From positions 1 to 28,187 of the forward strand of contig CAZAAT010000028.1 in the NCBI GenBank assembly GCA_964483175.1: DNA of 28,187 bases. Direction: 5' to 3'. The notes under the pieces are model-generated. The model had not been told where the DNA came from. It saw only the letters and a program-made list of their open reading frames with translations, and searched no databases. This DNA is from JAAYHC01 sp964483175. GTDB taxonomy: Bacteria > Bacillota > UBA5301. Position 1 is the stretch's first letter. Each line of letters opens with the position of its first letter. The position numbers and the translations under genes were made by a program. Shown here piece after piece: positions 1 through 7,597 of the stretch.

Positions 1-314
1 ATCTGAACCGGAAGTCGTTCACCGGAGATCGGAGAGTAGACTTCCATTGCATAAGTAACACCCACACCGGAACTACCGGTGAAGGTCCGTGCTCCTGAAG
101 CGGAAGCACCGTAGACGATACTTAACTGGGCATGCTCACCTTCAGCATGGATAAACTCAGCATCTAACTCTCCATCAGCCACCATCCTCGCCAACTCGGA
201 CATAACACCGGTATAGGGACGGATTGGATAAGAGGAGATTACATCTACATCGGCTAGCCGGACAGCATGGGCTACCGCAACGCATCCCGAGATTAGTCGT
301 TTATCGGCCATCAT
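1..314 (-). CDS. 2-oxoacid:ferredoxin oxidoreductase alpha subunit, N-terminal part (probably oxalate-type)
   Basis: Partial gene running off the left edge; 104 codons are visible. It is the pyrimidine-binding alpha domain of TPP-dependent 2-oxoacid:ferredoxin oxidoreductases, which oxidise a 2-oxoacid and reduce ferredoxin in the cytoplasm. The start is one of two tandem ATGs (314 or 311) directly after the delta stop codon. The substrate motif, normally YPITP in pyruvate enzymes, reads YPIRPYT. Counting from the second Met, the Arg is residue 31. From memory, the Moorella oxalate oxidoreductase has Arg at this place where pyruvate enzymes have Thr31. The region HAEGEHA followed by GASASGARTFTGSSG fits the TPP-site glutamate and the loop after it. 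Family assignment is firm; oxalate as substrate is inference. The beta subunit should lie just outside the window. Confidence 0.88.
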   Translation of the reverse strand, partial: MMADKRLISGCVAVAHAVRLADVDVISSYPIRPYTGVMSELARMVADGELDAEFIHAEGEHAQLSIVYGASASGARTFTGSSGVGVTYAMEVYSPISGERLPVQ

Positions 315-608
315 TTATTCCTCCTCTCCGCTAAATTCCAGTTCAGGCACTCCGGTTATAGCACCAAAGACGCACTGATTTATGCAAAGTCCGCAGCCCT
401 TGCAATACTTGTAATTGACTTCCATCGTATCGCCAAAGGGGTTAATACAAGCATCCGGGCAAGAAAGCCAGCAATTGAGGCATTGGGTGCATTTTTCTGC
501 ATCCACTACTGGACGGATCATCCGCCAGTTGCCGGTAATCATTTGATCATTTTCAGTCACGGGAGACTTAACTGTCCCGGCAAATGGTGCCTTATACGCA
601 TCGTTCAT
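315..608 (-). CDS. 2-oxoacid:ferredoxin oxidoreductase delta subunit (2x[4Fe-4S])
   Basis: 97-residue ferredoxin-like delta subunit, which carries electrons from the TPP/[4Fe-4S] core to external ferredoxin. Two [4Fe-4S] cysteine sets are visible: C40, C43, C46, C50 and C69, C72, C75, C79. The first set is followed by Pro as usual; the second ends CV instead of the usual CP. The N-terminal stretch GNWRMIRPVVD matches the typical lead-in of this domain. Its ATG overlaps the gamma stop codon (ATGA), and the alpha ATG follows its own TAA with no gap, so gamma-delta-alpha are translationally coupled. In some family members gamma and delta are fused into one chain; here they are separate. Confidence 0.9.
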   Translation of the reverse strand: MNDAYKAPFAGTVKSPVTENDQMITGNWRMIRPVVDAEKCTQCLNCWLSCPDACINPFGDTMEVNYKYCKGCGLCINQCVFGAITGVPELEFSGEEE

Positions 609-1258
609 GAGTTAAATCCCTCCTTGACAACGGCTTGTTTATAGCCGAAATCTACCAGGTCAGGGTTGATGGTCACCTTTTTCAGAGAATCCAGCTCGAC
701 AACCCCGGTCGCTCTGGCCACCGCCCCGGCCAATACTCCGGCCCACCCGCCGCCAATACCGGTAGCATCCGTTGCTCCCTCAGCACCGGACAGGGTAGCC
801 TGCGCTTCGGCGGCACCGGCTGCATCTACACAGACAATGGCTTTTAGCTTGGACGTATCCCCGAGAAATTGGGCGATGTACTCTGGATCTCGTTTGCTGT
901 TAACCACTAAAGTACCGCCGGGTTTGAGACCTTCAAGAACATTATTCCCTTTGATCAGATCTTCGGTAATTAAGACCACAATGTCAGGAGACTCATTTTC
1001 ATAGACGTATTTTGATTCGATCGGGTTTGGACCAAAGCGCGCGTAGGCCCGTACAGGGACATGCACACGGTCGGGCAGGTCGACATAGTTTTCCCAGGCC
1101 TGCATATATTTGCCCTCACGGCCGGCAGCTTCGGCCAAAGCAACGGCTACGTCACGGGCCTCCTTGTTATGAAGTACCCCTCTACACCATACGGTTACTT
1201 GGACTAAGTCCTTCTCTACGAAGAGTTCTTGCTCTTCAGGCAATAGGTTGGCACTCAA
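605..1258 (-). CDS. 2-oxoacid:ferredoxin oxidoreductase gamma subunit
   Basis: 217-residue gamma subunit of the 2-oxoacid:ferredoxin oxidoreductase. It belongs to the POR/KOR gamma fold (domain III of the fused enzymes), which contacts CoA in CoA-using enzymes. Recognisable parts are VQVTVWCRG near the N-terminus, the VPVRAYARFGPNPIESKYVY block, DIVVLITEDLI, a glycine-rich GGTLVVNSKR and a late GIGGGWAGVLAGAVARATG segment. An ATG further upstream (1336) would overlap the AAA+ gene. I prefer TTG at 1258 because GGAAGGAGG lies about 9 bases ahead of it, leaving a 40-base gap to the AAA+ stop. The operon order is AAA+ - gamma - delta - alpha. If the enzyme oxidises oxalate, CoA would not be needed, so loss of CoA contacts in this subunit would be informative. 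Confidence 0.88.
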   Translation of the reverse strand: MSANLLPEEQELFVEKDLVQVTVWCRGVLHNKEARDVAVALAEAAGREGKYMQAWENYVDLPDRVHVPVRAYARFGPNPIESKYVYENESPDIVVLITEDLIKGNNVLEGLKPGGTLVVNSKRDPEYIAQFLGDTSKLKAIVCVDAAGAAEAQATLSGAEGATDATGIGGGWAGVLAGAVARATGVVELDSLKKVTINPDLVDFGYKQAVVKEGFNS

Positions 1259-1298
1259 TTTCGTTTTCCTCCTTCCACAGCTAAATATTGAAGCTAGG

Positions 1299-3419
1299 TT
1301 ATCGGGTTTCGCAACGTTTTTCCACCACCTCCTCAATCGCCCGGTCTAGCTCTGCTCTAGTGATGCAGGGAGCATCCTCCTGCACCAGCCCCATCTCCCG
1401 TCCTGTAAGGTAACGGGCGAGAGTTGAAGCACTAGCTCTTCTGCAGATACCGTAAATCGCCGCTCCTGTAAGACCAGGCGTTTTGGCGGCCAACTCCTGA
1501 ATAATCACATCAGGAGCAGTCGGTTTGTTCCGCAGATGGACTGCAAATATTTCTGCTCTTTCAGCCTCAGTCGGCAGGGGAAACTCAATCTGTAGATCAA
1601 ATCGCCCCGGGCGAAGAAATGCTGGATCCAGTAGATCAAACCGATTGGTCGTCCCGATTACGATCACCGGTTTCAAGTAGTTGTCCAGGCCGTCAAGCTC
1701 CATCAGCAATTGGCTGACCAAGCGCTCCGCTACTGACCCCTGACCCCCTCTGGTCCCTGCAATTGCATCAATCTCATCAATACACAAAATGCAGGGCGAA
1801 GCTTGTTTAGCCCGGACAAACAGTTCTTTGAGCGCTCGTTCAGACTCCCCAAACCATTTGGAGAAGAGAGATGGACCTAACACAGAAATGAAATTAACAC
1901 CTGTCTCAGCAGCCAAAGCTTTAGCCAGCAAGGTTTTGCCCGTTCCACTAGGACCGTGTAAGAGAACCCCCTTAACCGGACCAAACCCAAACCGACGGTA
2001 TTCATCCGAATACTTTAGCGGCAAAATAATCGCCTGAAGGAGCTGCTCTTTGATCCCTGTCAGGCCTCCGACATCTTTAAAGCTGACCTCAGAACGCTCA
2101 GAGTAAAACTCCCTCGTTGCAGTTGGTTGTATTTCTTTCGCCGCAGCCAGGAAGTCGGCCATCGTCACCTTAACATCGGGGAACTGGTCACCGTGACTCG
2201 GCAAAATCCTCCGCAAAGCATTCATCCCAGCTTCCCGGCAGATGGATGCGATATCGGCACCTACATACCCGTGCGTAATCGTTGCTAGTACCCCAAGATC
2301 AACACTGGCATCCAGAGCCATACCCCTTGTTTGAATCGCGAAGATTTCCCGGCGCCCCTCTTTGTCCGGGACCGGAATAAAGACCTCCCGATCAAACCTG
2401 CCAGGCCGGCGGAGCGCAGGATCTAGCAGGTTCGGCATGTTGGTGGCGCCAATCACAATTACCTGGCCGCGTGAGACCAAACCGTCCATGAGGGCTAACA
2501 GCTGGCCAACTAGACGCTTTTCAACGTCTCCGATCACCTCGGATCGTTTGGGTGCCAGAGCATCCAGTTCGTCGAGAAAGAGAATGCTCGGGGCCTTGCG
2601 TTTAGCTTCATCAAAAACCTGTCGCAGTTTAGCCTCACTTTCCCCATAGTACTTGTGCATAATTTCCGGACCATTGACATGGATAAAATGCACTAAGCTC
2701 TCGCTGGCAACCGCACGGGCAATTAGGGTTTTGCCCGTACCGGGAGGTCCATAAAGTAGGATACCTTTCGGCGGGCGAATGCCCAACCGGATAAAGAGTT
2801 CAGGCCTTTTAAGCGGGAGTTCGACAATTTCACGCACCAAACGAACTTGTTCGGCCAATCCACCGATGTCTTCATAGCTGACTTTGGGAAGATAATCCTC
2901 AAAAACATCCGGCTGTAAAACTCGGATCATCGTCTGCGCTGTAATGCGGACTGGTCCGGCCGGTGCGGTTCCTGATACTCTTAATGAGGCATCGGTCGAC
3001 CCAAACAAACTCACCACGATCTTATCACCGCGGGTAACCGGCAATCCGATTAGATACTTTCGCAAAAAGTTGATGTCAGCCTCATCTTCGACCCTTGTAT
3101 CAGGGTCAAGGGGAGTCACCGACAAGGAACTGGCATCACTGATCTGAGCTGGGGTTAATACAACTTCTCCGGCCAAGATGGTACCAGCGTTTTCCCGAAC
3201 AACTCCGTCTGCTAAGACCTGGGTATCTGAACACGTCCCAAATACGCTCGGCAACAATTTCGCGTAGGTTGTCCTGGAGCCGGTAATCGAGACTATATCA
3301 CCTGGATTCAGCCCTAACCGGTCGAAGACTGCCTGACTGACCCGGACGATTCCTTTGCGGACATCTCCCGGCAATGCTTCGGCAATGTAGAGATGCAGTT
3401 GCTCACGCTGACCGCCCAT
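1299..3419 (-). CDS. CDC48/VAT-type double AAA+ ATPase
   Basis: 706-residue protein with the full CDC48/p97 plan: a double-psi barrel plus N-domain (about 1-165) and two AAA+ modules. D1 has Walker A GPPGTGKT (224-231) and Walker B ILFLDELDA (279-287). D2 has Walker A GPSGTGKT (489-496) and Walker B ILCIDEIDA. Both keep the catalytic DE pair and the RRPGRFD / LRPGRFD arginine-finger region. D1 has DELDA where most relatives have DEIDA. The family unfolds or remodels protein complexes with ATP. The start ATG has AGAAGGAGTG upstream. It is the first gene before gamma-delta-alpha, 40 bases from gamma, so it is probably co-transcribed. Such proteins are standard in archaea and patchy in bacteria. 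A link to assembly or turnover of the oxidoreductase is only suggested by position. Confidence 0.93.
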   Translation of the reverse strand: MGGQREQLHLYIAEALPGDVRKGIVRVSQAVFDRLGLNPGDIVSITGSRTTYAKLLPSVFGTCSDTQVLADGVVRENAGTILAGEVVLTPAQISDASSLSVTPLDPDTRVEDEADINFLRKYLIGLPVTRGDKIVVSLFGSTDASLRVSGTAPAGPVRITAQTMIRVLQPDVFEDYLPKVSYEDIGGLAEQVRLVREIVELPLKRPELFIRLGIRPPKGILLYGPPGTGKTLIARAVASESLVHFIHVNGPEIMHKYYGESEAKLRQVFDEAKRKAPSILFLDELDALAPKRSEVIGDVEKRLVGQLLALMDGLVSRGQVIVIGATNMPNLLDPALRRPGRFDREVFIPVPDKEGRREIFAIQTRGMALDASVDLGVLATITHGYVGADIASICREAGMNALRRILPSHGDQFPDVKVTMADFLAAAKEIQPTATREFYSERSEVSFKDVGGLTGIKEQLLQAIILPLKYSDEYRRFGFGPVKGVLLHGPSGTGKTLLAKALAAETGVNFISVLGPSLFSKWFGESERALKELFVRAKQASPCILCIDEIDAIAGTRGGQGSVAERLVSQLLMELDGLDNYLKPVIVIGTTNRFDLLDPAFLRPGRFDLQIEFPLPTEAERAEIFAVHLRNKPTAPDVIIQELAAKTPGLTGAAIYGICRRASASTLARYLTGREMGLVQEDAPCITRAELDRAIEEVVEKRCETR

Positions 3420-3502
3420 CTAATTTATCACTCCTTCTGCTTGAAGGTTGGAGTCGCTTAACCAAGCCCCTTGGCATGTCTGATTTGAATCCGTACAATT
3501 GC

Positions 3503-3533
3503 GCTGGTTACCGCAGCATCCGCGTTAACCAGC
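3503..3533. repeat. Inverted repeat / hairpin
   Basis: GCTGGTTA (3503-3510) pairs exactly with TAACCAGC (3526-3533). Inside it, CGC (3512-3514) pairs with GCG (3522-3524) across one C/T mismatch, leaving a 7-base loop. There is no T-run on either side, so it is not a simple terminator. It sits about 85-115 bases upstream of the AAA+ start and could be an operator or a 5' UTR structure. Confidence 0.5.
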
Positions 3534-3750
3534 ATGATAGATCTCATGATGCTCCTGCTAGGCCCGGTAGCTCCGGACGATCCCCTTATAATGAATTCCC
3601 GAAAAACTATTGGTATGCCACCGCCATGCTTCCCAGCAAACCAAGGCGCATTAGGGCCTATTTGCTATCACCATTGTCCCTTTTGGTATACTGGTACACC
3701 TAAAAAAGCAATAATATGCCCATTTTTTCTTTTTTATAATCATTTTAATA

Positions 3751-3790
3751 CAATCAAGGTAACCAGCGGTTGTCTTGATTGGCATTTTTT
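3751..3790 (+). terminator. Terminator-like hairpin with no obvious upstream gene
   Basis: CAATCAAG (3751-3758) pairs with CTTGATTG (3774-3781), and AACC/GGTT can pair inside. A run of six T follows at 3785-3790, giving plus-strand polarity. No confident plus-strand gene ends here. It would fit a short RNA, or transcription antisense to the AAA+ leader. Confidence 0.4.
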
Positions 3791-4126
3791 ATGAATTACA
3801 GGTAAGCTACTTTCGCTAAATGCAAAGAACAAGCCGCGTTCGGATCCCAGATAGTCAAGGCCAAATCCGTCAGAAAGGATTGTTAATCCCTAGCCCATAA
3901 ATGATTCAGAAGTAAAGGTTGAACAACACATGGCCGAGTGTGGTCGCTGATGTGATTTAGAATAGGAATTACAGAATAATTGCTTGTGATGGTGTAGTTG
4001 CACAAGGCCACTACTGACTTCGGTTTTATTATACTACATTTTTTTCCAATTGTACAGGAGTTTGTACACGCTTTGTATTAACTATTAAAAAAAGTTCAAA
4101 AATATGCCACCTTTGGGAGATAAGCA

Positions 4127-5626
4127 ATGAAACGAAAGTTTTCTCTGCTGGTTGTAATCATTCTGCTTACAGGGGTTTGCCACGCTGCTGAGACTGGTCT
4201 GATCAATCCACCCCGCCTGACCAATTCACCCAGGTTAGATGTGATTTTGACTAATCAACGTCCCCTGCTTTCGGTCTTTAACTCCAGCAGCACATGCGGT
4301 CCGCTGACCTATATCTTTCAGCTGGATACCACGCCAGAGTTCAGCAGCCCTGATCTACTCACTTATTCGGTCCCGGAAACACCGCTGGTCACCAGCTTGC
4401 GGATTCCTGAGGGCGAAGAGTTAGCTGACCAGACCAGATATTTCTGGCGAGTGAAGGCTGTGGACGGCCACGGAAATGAGAGTCGGTGGGGTACTGAAGC
4501 AGATGGCATAGTTGCCCGCTTTTGGATTGACACCACAAGCGATGATCAGCCGGAAGGTCTCGCCCGTACCCAAATTGTTCAAATACGCACCTCTGGCGGA
4601 AGCGGTGAGGCTAATCTGATTGATCAAGGTGACAGAGCTGACCGGACATTTTGGGAAGGTCAGGCAGACCTTGACGAGCACTGGCTCGAGTTAGATTTGG
4701 GGGAAAGGCGCCCGATTCACCGGATCTGGATGCTGGCTGCGCCCGATGAACTATCCGGACGTCCCCAAGATTTTCGGTGGGAATACAGCAGCGACCGGCT
4801 TACTTGGCAGCCTATCGAGAGGGCGACCATCACCGACGCCGACTCTTTCCGGGTGATCGTCGATTTGTCTCCACCGGTAACAGCACGATTCTTGCGACTT
4901 CGGATCACCCGCTGGCATGGCAACTCCCCGCGCATCTGTGAAATCGCCCTCTATTCAGATGCCCCGGAACCTCTGCTCCAGGCACCCGACAGGCCTTATG
5001 TATTGATCGTCGGAAACAGGCACGATGGAACCGGTTACGAAAAGATTTCTTCGCTCATTACTGAGTTGAATTTGGGGCTCGAGACCCTGACCCTCCCCTA
5101 TTATCTGGTTTCTCCCGAAATCATCGCCGGACTTGATCAGCCTCCCCGGGCAATCATCCTCAGTGGATTAGGCAGAAATTACGAAACCTTACCGATGTTT
5201 GAGTTTAATGGGGTATTTGAATTGATCAGAAAGGGAGAATATCCGATTATGGGCATCTGTGGTGGGCACCAGTTATTGGCCATGGCCGAAGGTTACAGCT
5301 TTGTCCGGCAAATGGGGAAAGGCATTTATCTCGAGACGCTTGAAGATATCCTGATGCAGGCGGCCGAACCAATTAAAATTATTCAAACCGACCAGCTCCT
5401 TAGCGGGTTGCCGAATCCTTTTTATGCCGTCCAATTACACAGTTGGGAGATCGCGGTCATCCCTACGGGCTACGATATCTTGGCCCACTCCACCTGTGTA
5501 GAGCTTATCAAACATAAAAATAAGCCCATTTATGGTGCGCAGTTTCATGGAGAAATCAGCACAGCCTTTAATGTGGGCCGTCTATTTACGATAAATTTTT
5601 TGCGAGCTGTATCAGCCGATGACTAG
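4127..5626 (+). CDS. Exported FN3-like/discoidin-like/class I glutamine amidotransferase-like protein
   Basis: 499 residues with an N-terminal signal peptide (MKRKFSLL then a hydrophobic core, probable cleavage near CHA|AET). Residues about 30-135 resemble an FN3-type module (YIFQLDTTPEFSS ... YFWRVKAVDGHGNESRWG). About 155-277 resembles an F5/8 type C (discoidin) carbohydrate-binding domain (WLELDLGERRPIHRIWML ... FLRLRITRW). About 290-495 is a class I glutamine amidotransferase fold with nucleophile Cys378 in GICGGHQ, His474 in QFHGEI and Glu476, so the triad looks intact. Cytoplasmic family members hydrolyse glutamine or gamma-glutamyl bonds; an exported one may act on gamma-linked peptides or wall material, which is inference. 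GGGAGA precedes the ATG. Its stop lies 2 bases from the convergent transglycosylase stop. Confidence 0.8.
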   Translation: MKRKFSLLVVIILLTGVCHAAETGLINPPRLTNSPRLDVILTNQRPLLSVFNSSSTCGPLTYIFQLDTTPEFSSPDLLTYSVPETPLVTSLRIPEGEELADQTRYFWRVKAVDGHGNESRWGTEADGIVARFWIDTTSDDQPEGLARTQIVQIRTSGGSGEANLIDQGDRADRTFWEGQADLDEHWLELDLGERRPIHRIWMLAAPDELSGRPQDFRWEYSSDRLTWQPIERATITDADSFRVIVDLSPPVTARFLRLRITRWHGNSPRICEIALYSDAPEPLLQAPDRPYVLIVGNRHDGTGYEKISSLITELNLGLETLTLPYYLVSPEIIAGLDQPPRAIILSGLGRNYETLPMFEFNGVFELIRKGEYPIMGICGGHQLLAMAEGYSFVRQMGKGIYLETLEDILMQAAEPIKIIQTDQLLSGLPNPFYAVQLHSWEIAVIPTGYDILAHSTCVELIKHKNKPIYGAQFHGEISTAFNVGRLFTINFLRAVSADD

Positions 5627-5628
5627 TT

Positions 5629-6264
5629 TTATTCGCTCTTCGCAATGGAAACCGCACCAAACAAAGCCGCCAATTCATTGCGTTTGGCGGAGACCTTTTG
5701 CACATACTGTCTGGTTTCGCGGATAGCAGGCACCGAAGTTGTCACTCGACTAGGCCCGGCGTTATAAGCAGCAACTGCGAGCGACTCATCGTCATACTTA
5801 TCGAGTAATCGTCGCAGGTAACGGGTACCGGCCTCGATATTCCGCTCAGGGTTATACAAGCTATCCGGGTCAATGCCCACACTATAAGCCGTTGTTGGTT
5901 TAATCTGCATGATACCAATACAGCCGGCTCCACTGATGACGTCAGCGCGAAAATGACTTTCACTGGCAGCAACCGACAGAAGCAACCATAAATCAACCCC
6001 GTTGGCCTTGCTCGAACTTAAAAAAGCCATCGTTAATCGGTTGACTTCAGCTTCAGTAAGGTACCTATTTTTTTGCTTGATGAACTCCCGAACTTTGCTT
6101 GCCTCGTCTAAATTTTGATTAGGAAGATCTGATACACTGTTTGTTTTCTTATCGGGTAGTTCAACTAGTTGGCTCCGGCTGGTCATTGCGTACACGGTAA
6201 AGGTAAGCAAACCCACGAGTACCAGCACAACTACGGCCAAAAGCCACTTGGATCCAGCTCTCAC
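5629..6264 (-). CDS. Membrane-anchored lytic transglycosylase (SLT family)
   Basis: 211 residues: a short N-terminus, one membrane segment (about 8-27), a linker and an SLT domain (about 90-190). The catalytic glutamate is E102 in SESHF. Supporting family motifs are GIMQI (117-121), AAYNAGP (165-171) and the ETRQYV helix (183-188). The enzyme cleaves the glycan strands of peptidoglycan on the outer face of the membrane. I choose GTG 6264 because GGAGG lies 6 bases upstream; ATG 6267 is too close to it, and a longer TTG start (6324) lacks a ribosome site. It has its own near-consensus promoter (6346-6373) and is cut off from the upstream gene by a terminator. Confidence 0.92.
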   Translation of the reverse strand: MRAGSKWLLAVVVLVLVGLLTFTVYAMTSRSQLVELPDKKTNSVSDLPNQNLDEASKVREFIKQKNRYLTEAEVNRLTMAFLSSSKANGVDLWLLLSVAASESHFRADVISGAGCIGIMQIKPTTAYSVGIDPDSLYNPERNIEAGTRYLRRLLDKYDDESLAVAAYNAGPSRVTTSVPAIRETRQYVQKVSAKRNELAALFGAVSIAKSE

Positions 6265-6345
6265 CATAAACCTCCATGTGGGAGAATTTAATCCATTATT
6301 GGTTGTTATCTCCAGATTAGCCAATTGGTATACATTGGCTCGTTC

Positions 6346-6373
6346 ATTATAACAAAAACGGATTTTTTGTCAA
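6346..6373 (-). promoter_or_regulatory. Sigma-A-type promoter of the transglycosylase gene
   Basis: Reading the minus strand, TTGACA (6373-6368), a 16-base spacer and TATAAT (6351-6346). Both hexamers are perfect consensus. A second TTGACA starts 7 bases further upstream. The site lies about 80 bases ahead of the chosen GTG start. Confidence 0.85.
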
Positions 6374-6393
6374 TTGTCAAATGAAAGGGCCAA

Positions 6394-6425
6394 TTTAAAA
6401 GGCCCTCCGCCATAACGAAGGGCCT
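6394..6425 (-). terminator. Rho-independent terminator after the DUF4412-like gene
   Basis: On the minus strand AGGCCCTTCG (6425-6416), loop of 6, then CGGAGGGCCT (6409-6400), a 10-bp stem with one G-T pair, followed by TTTTAAAT. It lies 8 bases past the stop at 6433. Confidence 0.85.
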
Positions 6426-6432
6426 CTCCACA

Positions 6433-7032
6433 TTATTTACCAAAGAGACCAAACGGTAGTTTAATCGGTAATTCGAACTTACTGTATCCCGGGGGAATTT
6501 CAAAGAGCGTGGCAGGTTGCGGCCCAGGCCTAACATTGGTGATATCAATCACTGAAGTAACCTTGCCTTTCCGATCCGTCATCTCGGTTCGTACCGCGTA
6601 CTGCAGATCAGGCACAACCCACTGGATCATCGAGCCCAGAGATTTGTCTTTATAAATGTACTGGATCTTGTCGCAAGTATAGCCGTTTACCACCTCTGAA
6701 CCAAGGTTAACGACTTCATAATCTGGAGCCTTTGGAGCACTCGGATCCATAACTGCTTCGCCGGATATTTCCATATAGGTGTTGTCGTCGAGTAAAGTCC
6801 ACATCACCTTTTTGTCCAAGCGAATAATCGTAACTGCTGTCCCATCAGAACCAGACATTTCCTGCCTGAACTTATCGTTGGATGCATAAATTTTGCCAGT
6901 CGTGGTTTTTTTGTTTTCAGTAATCGATATGTCTGCCGAAAACTCTGCTGCAAAACTTCCTAGAGAATAAGCCATTATCAAAACGGAAATGAGGAAAATA
7001 ACCCAAATTAACCTTGAGGATAACTTTGTCAT
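6433..7032 (-). CDS. Exported DUF4412-like protein (LolA/outer-membrane-lipoprotein-like fold)
   Basis: 199 residues with a signal peptide (MTKLSSRLIWVIFLISVL, probable cleavage near SFA|AEF). The body shows the pattern of DUF4412-type proteins: a modified-lipid-sorting-like beta sheet with ISITENKKTTTGKIYASNDKF, RLDKKVMWTLL, then VNGYTCDKIQYIYKD and a late LFEIPPGYSKFELP. PPGY near the C-terminus is common in this group. Function is unknown. The ATG at 7032 has GGGAGGAG 5 bases upstream. It lies 40 bases after ridA and ends in a strong terminator. Its presence next to a transglycosylase fits an envelope role but does not prove one. Confidence 0.7.
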   Translation of the reverse strand: MTKLSSRLIWVIFLISVLIMAYSLGSFAAEFSADISITENKKTTTGKIYASNDKFRQEMSGSDGTAVTIIRLDKKVMWTLLDDNTYMEISGEAVMDPSAPKAPDYEVVNLGSEVVNGYTCDKIQYIYKDKSLGSMIQWVVPDLQYAVRTEMTDRKGKVTSVIDITNVRPGPQPATLFEIPPGYSKFELPIKLPFGLFGK

Positions 7033-7071
7033 GGTGGCTCCTCCCATATCCAAAATAGCCGTACATAAAGT

Positions 7072-7554
7072 CTAGGAACAACAACCGGTATGCCCTTTCA
7101 CGTAAGCTACCAGCTCAACCTCGACTGGCGCCCCGAGAGGTAAACCTGAAACCCCGACAGCCGCCCTGGCATGCTGACCTTTTTCCCCAAACACCGCCTG
7201 CAGGAGATCTGATGCCCCGTTGATTACTTGGGGTTGATCGGTAAAACCGTTGGCACAAGAAACATATCCGGTGACCTTGGCAATCCGTTCCACCTGATCT
7301 AGGTCAGGAACGACTGCTTGCAGCGCTGAAAGACAGCGAATTGCACAAAGCCTCGCCGCTTCATATCCCTCTTCGACCGTGACCGTCTCTCCCACCCTGC
7401 CGGAGTATAACAAAGCCCCATCTTCAACTGGTAGTTGGCCCGAAACGAACACCAAATTGCCCACTGCTACCGCAGGCAGATATGAAGCAACCGGCGCAGG
7501 ACACGGAGGCAAATCTACTCCCAGCTCCGCCAAACGCTTGGCTACGCTCGACAC
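7072..7554 (-). CDS. RidA/YjgF-family protein
   Basis: 160 residues of the RidA/YjgF/YER057c family (long YjgH-like form: AKRLAELGVDLPPCPAPVASYLPAVAVGNLVFVSGQLP). Family members hydrolyse reactive enamine/imine intermediates from PLP enzymes, or are relatives with other substrates. The ASYLPAV, GNLVFVSGQLP and late RAAVGVSGLPLGAPVEVELVAYV blocks are clear. The Arg in HARAAVGVSGLP corresponds to the conserved carboxylate-binding arginine region. The GTG start at 7554 has GGAGGTGA about 7 bases upstream. It sits 43 bases after the chemoreceptor gene and 39 before the DUF4412-like gene. Confidence 0.93.
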   Translation of the reverse strand: MSSVAKRLAELGVDLPPCPAPVASYLPAVAVGNLVFVSGQLPVEDGALLYSGRVGETVTVEEGYEAARLCAIRCLSALQAVVPDLDQVERIAKVTGYVSCANGFTDQPQVINGASDLLQAVFGEKGQHARAAVGVSGLPLGAPVEVELVAYVKGHTGCCS

Positions 7555-7597
7555 GATATAATCACCTCCATTCCATCCGTGTAATCGCCTAACCATT

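Larger units (their letters stand above)
3420..4126. other. 707-base intergenic region without a confident gene
   Basis: The region lies between the divergent AAA+ operon (minus) and the exported amidotransferase-like gene (plus), so it must hold promoters for both; I cannot place either with confidence. It contains a strong hairpin at 3503-3533 and a terminator-like hairpin at 3751-3790. A stop-free stretch on the minus strand (about 3454-3675) reads like protein, but it has no early start codon. From 3800 to 4080 I see AT-rich sequence with no recognised RNA family. Confidence 0.6.

Noticed and set aside
666..1284. Plus-strand ORFs opposite the gamma subunit, and similar ORFs opposite rnf and rqcH
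   Set aside because: They are antisense shadows of well-supported genes and lack ribosome sites or recognisable domains.
3534..3794. Plus-strand 86-codon gene
   Set aside because: No ribosome site, Pro/Cys-rich shadow-like composition, and it runs through the terminator-like hairpin at 3751.
3800..4080. Cobalamin-type riboswitch upstream of 4127
   Set aside because: GGCCACTAC near 4010 recalls the B12 box, but the rest of the conserved core is missing.
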